Positions 12,376 through 23,077 of a stretch of 64,000 nt of DNA are shown piece by piece. The stretch's first letter is position 1, and each line of letters begins with the position of its first letter. The notes beneath the pieces were generated by a model, which was not told the origin of the DNA, did no database searches, and was given only the letters and a program-made list of their open reading frames with translations. A program made the position numbers and the translations under genes. Origin of the DNA: Epiperipatus broadwayi. Its lineage: Eukaryota; Onychophora; Udeonychophora; Euonychophora; Peripatidae. The stretch lies in NCBI GenBank assembly GCA_028023455.1, contig JAQFVV010012497.1, positions 62,001 through 126,000 on the forward strand, written 5' to 3'.

Positions 12376-12553
12376 TTTTCGACTGGTACAATATATACAT
12401 ATTATGGAAACAGGTCATAATATTGGGAAAGAGAGCATTAGAATGATTAGTTATACATACAAAATAAGGAATAAGAATATAAAGGAAGCAATATTCATAA
12501 AGAAAATTAAACCAAATCTTAATAAAAATGGGGGAGGGGTAAAAATAATATAA
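12376..12553 (+). pseudogene. Penelope-like element C-terminus (end of GIY-YIG domain)
   Basis: The frame reads RLVQYIHIMETGHNIGKES and then a basic tail ending KKIKPNLNKNGGG before the stop. METGH followed by a basic helix is the usual C-terminal part of PLE GIY-YIG proteins, and NLN..GG is a common ending. The start of this piece (CTGGTACAATATATACAT) resembles the end of the 9.28-9.80 kb fragment (TTGGTACAGCATAAATAC), which is where a split or recombination would lie. Confidence 0.6.
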
Positions 12554-13123
12554 TAGCATAAAAGAAACAATGGTATAAGAGAAAAGGGAGTTTTTGGGGG
12601 CTGTGATAGAAAGTTTTTTAAAAAAGAAAAAAAGGAGAAAAAACAGAGAAGAAATATTAATAGTTATAAAAGTAGTTAATAGAGGGAGGTGTAGGATAGG
12701 AATATGAAAAAGAGATTAAAAGGAAGTTGAATTACTAGAATAAGATGGAGGATAGAGAAAGTTAAAAAAAATACAATAAGGTAAAAAGATTTTATATGAA
12801 ATAATTAAGAAGGTAAAATGAATGGAAATAAGTGTTTAGTTAGAATAAAAGATAAAGAAAGATTATATTGATAGTGATTTTTTTTAGTAGTGTAATTAGA
12901 ATTACTTTATAATGTAAATATATGTATTAAAGTTATATTTAAAAAGAGGATAGAAAATATTTTAAAATAATATAAAATAGGATGGTAAATATATTGAAGA
13001 TATTATATGAAGTGAAAAGGTTAGGAAATATTTTAAAAAATGTAAAAGTTTGATAGGAATTTAATAATTTTATATAAAATAATTAATGTATTTTAATGGT
13101 TGTATTTTTTATGTGTTCAAATT
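12554..13123 (+). other. Purine-rich 3' region of the Penelope-like element
   Basis: About 570 bp in which the plus strand is overwhelmingly A and G, continuing the bias of the PLE coding frame. No ORF. It ends at a hammerhead-like motif. Confidence 0.45.
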
Positions 13124-13166
13124 TTGTAGATCTGATGAAGACTGTGATACAGTCAAAACTGTAATC
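13124..13166 (+). ncRNA. Hammerhead-like ribozyme motif of Penelope type (core G replaced by A)
   Basis: TAGAT CTGATGA is followed by A, the hairpin GACTGT-GAT-ACAGTC, then AAAACTGTA and ATCTA. TAGAT and ATCTA pair to form stem I, and the hairpin forms stem II with a perfect 6-bp helix. The canonical GAAA is AAAA here, so self-cleavage is doubtful. PLEs are known to carry type I hammerheads with very short stem III in their terminal regions, and the position after a GIY-YIG frame fits. Confidence 0.5.
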
Positions 13167-13169
13167 TAT

Positions 13170-15700
13170 AATAAGTTTTTTGTTGAAAAGTGTAAGATTT
13201 TTGAAATTCAATATTGTAAAGATTTGTTTGTTTTAAATACAGTATTTCAAACTATTTGTAAAAAGCAGAATGATAAACATAATTTGATCAATCTGATAAA
13301 GAAATTGATTTATTTTTATTAATAGCAGTTAGAAAGTTTATCATCTCATTCTTTACAAATATATGTATATAAGGTTAATAAAGGCACTGAAGATATTTGT
13401 AATCAATGAGAAGCAAATTTCAGCTATCTCTAATGCATATTTAAACTTTAAGATTATGAACTACTATCAAATAAAAACAGACTGAGCTCTCATATATCTT
13501 TTGGCTATAATCTAGTCTCATCAGATATGATAGAGGTCTAAGCACATGTAATCCATGTAGTATAGTAGCTCTATAAATAAATTTAGCCAATATATTTTAT
13601 TCCTTAAGTGTCATTATGTTATAGCAGGATCATACTGTTTCCATGTATTCAAACTATGCAAGGGAAAGGCAATTTGTCTCATTTTAAATTTTACATAAAT
13701 TGATGACTATATAATGGTATTGTTAACCAATTCACTTATAGATATATATATATAATACTATCTTTCTTTCTTATTAGTATTCTTATTAGCATCTCCAAAT
13801 TGATTAAAGATGGCAGCAGAGATATTTTGTAGAGTGAAATTTTTAATAGATTTAATCCTTTTATTTGTATGTAGATATCATATTATTAATAAATTTCATT
13901 TCAAGTGCCAAAGGATAACTATTGGGTGTCTAAAAAAAAAAGCACCTGTTCACATCTCGAAATCGCCTCATTGGAAGTTTATTTGAAAGATTTTCTTGGC
14001 TCTTTAAATGCAACTGAATATAGAAGAGAGGCAGCTTCAATATATTCATGACTTCTTCCACTTTTATTATATTATTATAATAAAAATCCATTCTCTTCTT
14101 AATGCACTTTCCACAATATTTCATTTAATTTCCTATGACAATTTTGTCTTATAACAAATCTTTCAAATTAATTATTTTTTTATACAAAAGTTGTGATATA
14201 TACTAAAACATACTTATATTAGTTCTTTAACAAAAAAAAGCACTTCCCTTCTTTTTCGCAATGCTTTGTTTAACTTCCTATAACAAGGTTGACTGACTAG
14301 CATATATATGACTGCCAGGCAGTCAAATTGTCTAAGCTTTATAGAACGCGTATTGAAAGAAACGTGATTTTTTAAAGATTTATTTTCAGAGATTTTGTGC
14401 ATTCATATACAATTTTTTATTGTCCAGAGTACTAATCTCGATTTTTAAAAATAAGACATGCATTGAGAACAAAGTTTCCCTGGATTTCTCTAAATTCAAA
14501 TAGTTTCTTTGTATTCAAAAACTAGCAACAGAATTCTCATAGATTGCAGGATTGTTTTTTGATTATATAAAAATCTTGGATTTTTTGGATATTACGATAA
14601 GCTAGCTAATCTAACGCATTGCTATTACATTCTTCACTAATAATGATAGAAAATCTGACATTTGTATGGAAAACAATATATTTCTATTTATTTATAATTA
14701 TATTTATTCCATTTTGTTAACACTTTGAAATTATATTATTACATATAACAATATGATAAATCCAAAGTTGCTGATGATATAAGTAACAAACTAAATAAAT
14801 ATAACTGGGTATATTTTTTGCCATAGGCCGGTTGCACTAATTATGTATTATAACCATATGACAATAATTGATTATTGGTGGGTACTGTAGTTTTCTTGAT
14901 AAAGGCAAACTTTTTATGCTTAGATTAGACTTTCTATATTGTCAATAGTGCCAGAAAATATCACATTCAAACATGTTCCAATCGGATTTGTTTACTTAAT
15001 GTATGGATTTTTTTTCCAAACATTCATAAAGCCATAAAACCAGAAGACAAAATTACTCATGACTTTATTAATTCTCATTTCTGTTATTGTATGATAAATT
15101 GGCCAATTATTAATTAATTGCTTTCAATTAGCCATAGCTACATAAATTGAATAATGTTAATCATAAGTGGTTCTGAAACCCATTTTGAGATTACAAATTA
15201 TCATCAAAGATTGAATTTCACAGATTTTATTAAGATGGGGGAGACTTCACATAAAGCCTTATCCTATAATTCGTCTGTTGCTTCTAAAATATACTTTAGA
15301 CAAATATTAGCAAAGTTATGTTTTAAATTAATATCAAGTTCTAATTTACTTAATAATAATTTGGACATTGTTTATGTGGCAACTTGTTTTCCAAACTGTT
15401 TGAAAAATATATATGGTTTGCTACTGCAAGAATGAGTTTAATATATTCACATTTTTTCATATTTACTAGCATAACCAGAAGTTTGTTGTAACCTTTCTTC
15501 TATAAACATTGATACAATATTCTTCTGATAGGGTAGCTACAAAAATGGATTATGCTTTCAAATAGTACTCTTTGATTCCTCACCGAAACATTACAGAAAT
15601 TGATTAGAGCAAATTTTTAATATTTATTTCACATATTCCTGTTATGTTTAAAAGTATATCTAAAAAAAAAAAAAACTATTACACATGAAAGTAGAGATGA
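13170..15700. other. AT-rich non-coding stretch
   Basis: No supported gene. A weaker mirror of the PLE hammerhead layout occurs on the minus strand near 13,505-13,545 (ATATCTGATGAGACTAG ... AAAAGATAT). An open run at 15,154-15,435 has no recognisable motif. Confidence 0.4.
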
Positions 15701-15707
15701 AGTTGAA

Positions 15708-16092
15708 AATTGTATTTATATATTAGACTATTTTCATCATCTAATGTAAGTATTGAATGTCTTTAGATCCATTAGCTAATATAAGTATTGAATGTCTTTA
15801 GAAAAATTTAACTTTATTTAAATATTCCAAATACATTCAACTGTTAGTAATAGCATACAAATTAGTATATAAATTTAACTTTATTTAAATATTTCAAATA
15901 CATTCAACTGTTAATAATAGTACACAGGTTAGTATATGTATGTTCTAACCTGTGTGCTATTACTAACAAATGAATGTGTGCGTTATTACTAACAGTTGAA
16001 TATATTTGGAATATTTAATTAAAGTTAAAAAATGTCTAGACATTCAGTATTTATATTAGATGTTGGAAATAGTCCAATATATAAATACAACT
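15708..16092. repeat. Foldback/MITE-like element with internal duplications
   Basis: The left arm starting TTGTATTTATATATTAGACT pairs with the right arm ending at about 16,092 over more than 120 bp, with mismatches. Inside the left half a block (AAGTATTGAATGTCTTTAG) occurs twice, and a longer block (TTTAACTTTATTTAAATATT and onward) occurs twice at about 15,808 and 15,871. The centre has an imperfect inner hairpin (CACAGGTTAG / CTAACCTGTG). Confidence 0.8.
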
Positions 16093-16381
16093 AAAATACC
16101 ATCATCACAAACCATAAAAACAATTAAGTTGAAAAATTTGTTTATATTTATTAAAATTTGATCTTTAACGGAGATTTAAAGTCTATATCTAGGCTAGGAA
16201 TAATATAATAATTTGAAGACTAATAAATGCTTAGTAATAATCATGAATGTAATTATTTTAAGTGGAGTATCAAGGTACATTTGTCAATTAAAGTGAATTT
16301 TCATGTGAAAATAAATATAAACTCAACATCTAAAAATAAGTGTGTTAAGTTCATTAACTTAGAATAAGAATCAAGAAAATA

Positions 16382-16579
16382 CTACTCTTTCTTCCTTTTG
16401 AAGTTTTGTAATTGCTGAGTAAGAAGTTGTTTGGATTTTTCAAGACGGAATGTTTGTATCTCTCTGTGTGGTGTGAATGAATGTTTATTTTCTTTACTGT
16501 CATATACAAAAACAAACAATTGCGAATTTCCGTCTTTGGAGACAGTGATGTTATCAGTCAAAATAATTTGATAAGATAG
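16382..16579 (-). CDS. Terminal coding exon of an unrecognised gene
   Basis: On the minus strand a strong acceptor (ATATTTTTTCCAAG, AG at 16,581-16,580) opens a phase-0 exon of 65 codons plus TAG. It reads LSYQIILTDNITVSKDG, later FVFVYDSKENKHSFTPHR, and ends in a basic helix-like tail QQLQNFKRKKE. The composition (Asp, His, Thr, Gln, Lys, Arg) is not what random AT-rich DNA gives, which supports real coding. An AATAAA on the minus strand at about 16,152-16,147 could end the transcript. I do not recognise the family. The upstream exons must lie to the right, so the gene would overlap the WD40 gene in antisense, its exon ending 82 bp from the WD40 exon at 16,662. Confidence 0.5.
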   Translation of the reverse strand, partial: LSYQIILTDNITVSKDGNSQLFVFVYDSKENKHSFTPHREIQTFRLEKSKQLLTQQLQNFKRKKE

Positions 16580-16661
16580 CTTGGAAAAAATATTATAGTA
16601 TTGAATGAGAACAGTGTTTTGTTTACGATTATTTAATTATTAATAATATATATATTCACAG

Positions 16662-16814
16662 TCCAGTATCTTGTCTTCAGTTGTGTTTTCTTCGGATAAT
16701 CAGTGCAGCTACTGATGGAAAAATAAGAATCTGGAATATTTTGAATGGGCAGTTATTAAAAACAATTATTGTTGCTGATGAACCCATTATTAATCTATGC
16801 TGTGCTAAGAATAG
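16662..16814 (+). CDS. WD40-repeat protein, penultimate coding exon
   Basis: A 153-nt exon with acceptor TTCACAG (AG 16,660-16,661) and donor AG|GTAAAT at 16,814. Reading after one carried-in base, it gives PVSCLQLCFLRIISAATDGK and then IRIWNILNGQLLKTI. This is one WD40 blade: the S-A-x-D-G-K-I-R-I-W-N pattern is the classical end of a repeat. WD40 propellers are protein-interaction platforms. The exon ends two bases into a codon that is completed correctly by the exon at 27,671. The blade and the next exon's ending resemble the C-terminus of F-box/WD proteins of the FBXW10 type, but this is only an impression. Upstream exons are not identified in this window. A second acceptor at 16,680 is possible in the same frame. 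Confidence 0.75.
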
Positions 16815-17048
16815 GTAAATTTTTTAACCATTTTTAAAAATAAATGTTTATATGTATTAAATGAATGAAAGCACTTAAAGCTTCTCTCTTAGCTCATTGA
16901 AAAAATAAGATACAAGATGCTACATATAATAACCAAATTTAGAATTATAAACTATAATAATACAAAATTCAGAAGGCCAGCTTCAGGAGAAACTGTAATT
17001 AATATTTAATATAGAGAACATACCAATAGCTCAAACAAACCCATTGAT

Positions 17049-17229
17049 GTGCGGTAAGAGAAAATATTTAAAATCTCTATCTGGAACATTCTTATCCCCA
17101 GACCAATTGGTTTCGAGCTTATGGTTCATCTCAGTGAGGAGCCAGAACATTCAGACACTAGATCCAACCAATTGGTCTGGGAATAAGAACGTTCCACATA
17201 GAGATTTTAAATATTTTCTTACCGCACTT
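17049..17229. repeat. Foldback element in the WD40 gene intron, about 66-bp arms
   Basis: GTGCGGTAAGAGAAAATATT at the left end is mirrored by the right end (CTTACCGCAC). Arms of about 66 bp differ at a few positions. The 64-codon open run across it is a by-product of the symmetry. Confidence 0.85.
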
Positions 17230-17237
17230 ATCAATTA

Positions 17238-18135
17238 AGAGCTTAAGGTATTGGTACACTTTCTAGATTACATATTTGTAAATACAAGCTTATAAAAGCA
17301 ATGTCACGCTATATATGACTTGTTTATTAATATTATAAAATCTATTCTCCTATTAATTAGGTAATTGATAATATGATTGTCAGTGAAAAATCTTGTATTA
17401 CAATGAACGATTTAAAAAATAAATTGATCGATTATTATATTTGAGGGTCACTTTAACACCCTATCGCTATAATTAATGATATCCTATATTAGTATTTACA
17501 CTGAAATATTCAGACACTTGGTCTGCTCTTCAGTAATCATTTAGAAATAAAAAAATTTTAAAACCCAGTAATTAAAAAACTTCCTAACTGACAATAAAGA
17601 GATCGATGTTAAAAGAAAAATATTTATTAAATAATATTTAACATCTATCCTAGAGGTTGTTGCCAAAATGAGTGCATTTAAGAAATGTCGAATTTGTAAA
17701 TTGTAATAATAATATTAATACCTTAGGAATACAGATGCATTGATCCCCAAGAAATATTGTATGGGCTGTGCATCTTTAACTAATTTAGACTAGATTCATT
17801 TTTCTGAAGATTTGCTAGAACTTGCTGCCCTCTTGTTATATTGAGAAAAAACTATAAAAAAAAAAACTAGTTATGATGCTTGTTTAATACGGTATATCGA
17901 TAAAGTGACAAATTCTGGAGCTCAAGATCAATGAATTGTAGATCAGTTCCATCACCTCTAGTCTCAAATTTATCAACTCCAGAACAATAAATCAAAATAA
18001 TTGATATTAAAATTCCAGAAATAGCAGTTTATGTAGAAAATAAGCATTTTGAAATTTCAAAATAAATAGTACAAGTGGATAGTAAAATAGACTCTATATA
18101 TTCTCAACAGGTGATTTGCATAATGTAGTACAATT
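17238..18135. other. WD40 gene intron, no feature seen
   Basis: AT-rich intronic sequence. Apart from short A runs I see nothing supportable. Confidence 0.4.
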
Positions 18136-18139
18136 ATCT

Positions 18140-18340
18140 TTAATTTTTAAACATATTGCTAAGATATAATAGCTGAATAGTTAAAATCTTAAACTGGATC
18201 TTAAGAGATTGTAAAAGATCTAGAAAGAGATATGTGAGTTAGGTAGATAAAATAAGAACATTTTCTGGAGTCTTGTGGAGACAGGCTAGATTTCAGAGAA
18301 ATAGATTAAATTTAGAGATCTTTCTGCAGTGATCAGTAAT
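18140..18340 (+). pseudogene. RTE-type LINE relic, 3' end
   Basis: The text AACATATTGCTAAGATATAA...CTTAAACTGGAT...AAGAGATTGTAAAAGATC parallels the end of the LINE at 48.05-48.13 kb (GGACATATTGCTAGAAAAG...TTAAACTGGAT...AAGAGATTGTAAAAGACC). It therefore derives from the C-terminal HIARK...NW..R..KR segment of an RTE reverse transcriptase. It is heavily mutated and truncated at both ends. Confidence 0.65.
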
Positions 18341-19439
18341 GGATGAAAATATATATACATACTATAATAACACACTTTTCTCCCGTAGCAGATAGTATGA
18401 AGTATAGACTAGAATATTTTTTTTTTAATTTTCTTTGCATTTATTTTTTAAGATTGCATGTAATTGTCCAAATTTAATAATTCACACATCCCTTCATTAC
18501 TTCCATTTGAGGACATTTTCTATCCCAAGCAATGTTATTATATATTAAATCTAAAATATCAATATCTAATTGGCCAATTATAGGTAAATTGTCATCATAG
18601 TCCTCATGCTTAAACTCATAAATACTTCACCAATCTGTTATCAAGGCAATACTATGAAATATGGTAAGAAATGTCTGCTTGCTTTTGTCTATAATTTTAA
18701 ATACACTACAATTGCTAGCTATATCAGATAATGGATTAAAGTTCAAATTTTCTCAATTTACAAGAACTTAATACAGATTACTAGTTCTTAGCATAATTTA
18801 AATCTCTTATGGCATGGCTAGCACAGTCCATTTAAAATCTACTCTTAGTATTACCTTGATTATGGATTGGTTTAAGCCTGAAGAGTGATGACATAATTTA
18901 CTATCATATATGTATTTACATTAAATAAATAATTAGTTTGAGATTATTACATCATTGCTTAAATTATATTACTATTATTCAAGGCATTATGTTGCTCTAT
19001 GTAATTTAGTGCAATGGTAGAGTAGCAGAGTTTGGAATTCAAGTATCATGACTCCATATGGTTGAATTTCTTCGAACTCTCGAATGATAAATCATTTAAT
19101 TTTAATGTATTTTGTCTATTTTTGGCTAAATAGCTCAAATTAATTGAGCTAACTCAATAGAAAATATAACATTTAATCTAAATGCTAATGTAAAAAAAAT
19201 TGACTTTTTATGGATTATAAAGAGTTAATAAGTTTTCATAAATATACACATATATACATTGCATATATGGTCCATGTAAAATGTACACCTTTCAGTAAAT
19301 CATTTTGGTTAAAATTTACAAGAGAATTGTACATATTAATCATGGTTACAATTTGAAAAGCAAAATATTAACTATGAAGTTGACTAATCTTCCAAGCTGT
19401 AAAATAAATTCATTAGGTTATCTATTCTTTGCATTCTAG

Positions 19440-20165
19440 TGGTACTAAACTTGATGTATAAGCCAGATCTAAATACGGTCATGTAACGACAATGTCCTAT
19501 TTTTAACAACTTTTACATTAATAACTCATTACAAATCAAATTAAATTTTCACAGCATTAATGTATTTTATAAACTGAACTGGAGTTGATTAATCTCTCTA
19601 TGGCTATAAAATAACAAACAATCTTACCATTTTTACTTCAGCAAACTGAGCTAATATAATTTGCTAATAATGTTGAAATTTAAGAAATTAATATGCAAGT
19701 CAGATCTAAATCCAATAATCCTAATAAAATATTCATTTATGCAAAGTATAAAAAACATGTCATTTTTTTCGTGTCAAATGAGTCGACTGGGAAGAAAACC
19801 TGGGCCAGCTGTTTGGAAGGCAGCTATGCTAACCACTAGGCCACCAATGCTCAAGCCTTTACATTGATATTTTATTAAAATTCAAACTAAATAAACATTA
19901 ACTATGCTCAGCATTAATGTACATTTTATAAACAGACCTGACTGATAACCATTTCTATGTCTATTTGTGTTCTGATGGTATTAAACATAATTCACTAATG
20001 ATATTAGAATTTTAAAATGATATATAAATCAGATCTAAATATGGCAATCTTAATTATGAAAGATTCAATTATGTAAAGCATAAAAAATTACTTATTTTAA
20101 ACAACTTTTACATTGATAATTTATTAAGTCAAATTAAATTCACATAGTATTAACCCACAATGGCT
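19440..20165. repeat. Three tandem units of about 237 bp, middle unit split by a SINE
   Basis: The marker CAGATCTAAAT occurs at 19,464, 19,701 and 20,030. Each is followed at corresponding distance by ACTTTTACATT(A/G)ATA (unit 2: CTTTACATTGATA) and a later AGCATTAATGTA/AGTATTAACC block. The first spacing is 237 bp. The second is 329 bp, longer by 92 bp, which matches the SINE-like insert at about 19,772-19,862. The units are diverged, so the array is old and the SINE came later. Confidence 0.75.
19772..19862 (-). mobile_element. tRNA-Gly-like SINE (minus strand)
   Basis: Read on the minus strand, GGCCTAGTGGTTAGCATAGC and then TGCCTTCCAAACAG match the D-arm, A box and anticodon arm of tRNA-Gly(TCC). 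The T-arm/B-box part is damaged (AGGTTTTCTTCCC). A tail (TTTGACACG then A-rich) follows, as in the other SINEs here. It interrupts the middle unit of the 237-bp array. It is not a functional tRNA gene because the acceptor and T stems do not pair. Confidence 0.75.
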
Positions 20166-21079
20166 ACAACATAGAATAATATACATAATGCAAGTGATAT
20201 GTATAATACTAAGAGTTGTTGTTTATACAAATATTTTTAGTTTTTTTTTATTATAAACATTAATTACAATAAATATTAAAATATTTGTATAAAAAAATTA
20301 TAGGCAAAAAATTGTGGATAAATAAAATTAGTTTTAATTAGATTCAATTGACTGCTTTCTTAAAGTCAATTATTGTGACAAAATAATTTTATTATATGCA
20401 TTAGTTGCAATAAGCTTTATAATATTTGTCTTTAAAGTAGGAAAAAATTGCCATCATTTGTAAAAGATGAAGAAAATCTAGTTGTTTATGCAGTAAAAGA
20501 TATTGTGCAAAACCTGAAAAGATATTTTCAACCTCATTGTAATTATATAACTCTATTCTTTGTACAATTTAGTGTCATAAAAAGGCATGTTATTTCATAG
20601 CTAGAAAAAAATTAGTCAACTGCAATTTGATTTATAATGTATATACATATATTACCAAATTCCTCTGAAATAAACTATTTTGTGCAAGATTTTTTTAAAT
20701 ACAATTTATGTATAAAATTGTATTGAACAAATATAGATCTTTGGAAATTACAAAAAAAAATTAGTTTTTCACTTTAAAAAAAAATCACTATTGATTGATT
20801 ATTAAACAAGTTTTAAAATAACATATATATACTATATAACAAAATTGTATAATTTATCTGAGTCATCACTCATAAATCTAAAATGGCCATTATAAAATCA
20901 AAAAAAGAAAAATACTCAAAAAATAAAGATGTAAAAAAAGATAATACTGTTGAACACACACACTTCCATTATTATTAGTTCAGATTACTGATATGTGGGA
21001 TTCATAACTTTGTATTAATCTAAATTACTGGAAACAATAAGTAATTACAAATGATAATTAGTGAATTAAGCAAAAAAAA

Positions 21080-22010
21080 AATTGCAATCTCATTATCCAC
21101 CAATTCCATGCAAGATCTTTATGATGATTAACTTGTCTACCAAGAACTCGAGATTAAATATGCTAAATCATGTTCTAAATGAAACTACTGAAAAAACTAT
21201 GCATTGGATTTATAGATTATCAAAAGGTTTTTGCTTCTACAAGCATTTCAGGAAATTAAAGCTTTGGAACATCAAGATACAGAGTTAGGATATTGCCAAT
21301 TTTGAAGCAACTAGATTATATGTCAAAAGATTAACGATGAAAAAAGTTTAACAGAATAGTTCCATACCACCAAAACTTTTTATAGCATTTATTTTGTAGA
21401 TTAGAATAGGCAATAAAAATAAGTGAGGAATATTTAAATTATCTAGATTTTGCAATGTGGGTTTTTTAAAATATTGCTTCAGAAAATGTTATAAGCGCTA
21501 TCAAATAAAGACAGCAAGTAAGAGTAAATACTAAAATAATTAAAAAATGTTCAATAGTTTTTCGTCACAATATATAGTCAGAATGAAATTGATCTCAAGA
21601 TTTAAATTTGGATGGAATAATTTTGATAGAAATACATATACGTGCTTGAGAACTTTTTAAACCAGTGCTTATAGATTGGTGACGCGATTGCTTAATAGAA
21701 AAAAAATGTTTTAATCACAAAGGAAGAAATATTAAAAATAACAGAAGAGATCAAAAGTGAAATACATAGGTAAAAAAATACGTTATCACTGTAAGAATTG
21801 AAAGGGTAAAGAGAAGCGGGACCAACCATAAGCTAGAAAAGATTGTAATGGATGGACAGTTGAAGACTCAATCTGGATTTCAAAGATTCTTAAAAAACTA
21901 AGAAAAACATACAAGATTAATGGGTGAAATAATAAAAAGTTTGCTATAATGGTGTAAAGAAGAGAAGCTATGGATTGGAGAAAATGAATGATAGGTTTTT
22001 ATACTGCAGT
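21080..22010 (+). pseudogene. RTE-type LINE relic, reverse transcriptase to C-terminus
   Basis: It aligns by eye with the better LINE at 45-48 kb. TGGATTTATAGATTATCAAA, then GCTTTGGAACATCAAGATAC and GGATATTGCCAATTTTGAAG match 47.21-47.32 kb. CCACCAAAACTTTTTA and AAATTATCTAGATTTTGCA match 47.41-47.52 kb. GATGGACAGTTGAAG...TGGATTTCAAAGATT matches 48.07-48.11 kb. All frames are broken and the catalytic region reads LDFAM rather than LDFADD. It lies in the WD40 gene intron in the sense direction. Confidence 0.75.
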
Positions 22011-23060
22011 GAGTCAATGATTTAAAATGTTTATAACATTTAAGTCATGTATTTCTATATAATTTTTTTAAAAAAGGTACCAAAAAAATTGAAATTTTGA
22101 AAAGATCAAAAAATTTAGAAAACTACTCACCTGTTTAAACTTTGTTTTGGATATTTATATAATGTAAATATATTTTAAATCAGAGAAAAAAATATATTTT
22201 TGGCAAACTACCTTATTTTAAAATGAAAGAATATATAATAAACATTGGGCAGATTACCAAATGAATGAGAAACTAAAATAATTACAAGAATGAAATGTGT
22301 TTTTTAAGAACTTATAAAAGGCCGAACAAATTATTTATAAAAGTTAACACTGGATTTGCTTTCAGCTAACCCCAAGCTAGAAAAAATAATTAAATTAGCC
22401 AGTTACCCTTAAACTTGGACCAGTTTCATGTCCTGGAAGAATAGCTGTCACTATTTTATCAAGGTTCAATTTGGAGTTTCACTAATCAATGCAATGAATG
22501 ATCAACTCCTTTTGCTGGAAAATTAAATTCTTAAATCAGCAAATAACTAAACCAAATTAAAATTCCACATCAGATATAATTAGTAATAAAGCTCATCACA
22601 TTTTGTAAAAATAACATTTCAATATTCACAATCATAAATTCATTTAAATCTATCAGTCTAAGTAGAATATTTAAATTAAATAATTTTATTTCAATACTTT
22701 ATGTAAAGTACACATGCAGTTTTACAAATAAGATCAGTAATATTTTAAAATGAAGTAAATTTAAATTACAAGATCTCAGAGTTTCCATCTATTTTGTATA
22801 TAAACAAAAGAATTTCACCGATATATCTCGAATGAAAATAATTTTGGAAGAAACATTTTTGCTTATTATTTAAACAAAAATAAAGAGCAGATAATAAATT
22901 GGAAAAATTTCCCTTCAACTGTTCAAATAATGTGGACTATTATTTAAAATAAATACAATTCATGAATTTCTCTTTAAGATGTGCTTAAATCAATTTAGTT
23001 GATTTTGGTAGTGCGATTACCTTTTAGTTTAATCAATTCTTGCACTTCAATGTTTTTGCA

Positions 23061-23077
23061 TCTCCCCCTAGTGGCTG
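23061..23077 (-). promoter_or_regulatory. CTCF-like motif
   Basis: On the minus strand the sequence is CAGCCACTAGGGGGAGA. It matches the core CCA-C-T-AG-GGGG of the animal CTCF consensus except at its last positions. It is a single site in an AT-rich intron. Function is only inferred from the motif. Confidence 0.25.

Noticed and set aside
18995-19085. GTGCAATGGTAGAGTAGC ... GGTTGAATTTC as a tRNA-like SINE
   Set aside because: Boxes are only loosely matched and the tail is missing; too degraded to call.
19779-19862. Functional tRNA-Gly gene on the minus strand
   Set aside because: The T arm is damaged and the acceptor stem does not pair; it has the SINE tail and interrupts a tandem array.
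22395-22480. Minus-strand frame reading LDKIVTAILPGHETGPSLR, protein-like
   Set aside because: A stop lies just upstream with no usable acceptor between; the donor-like AGG|GTAACT alone is not enough.
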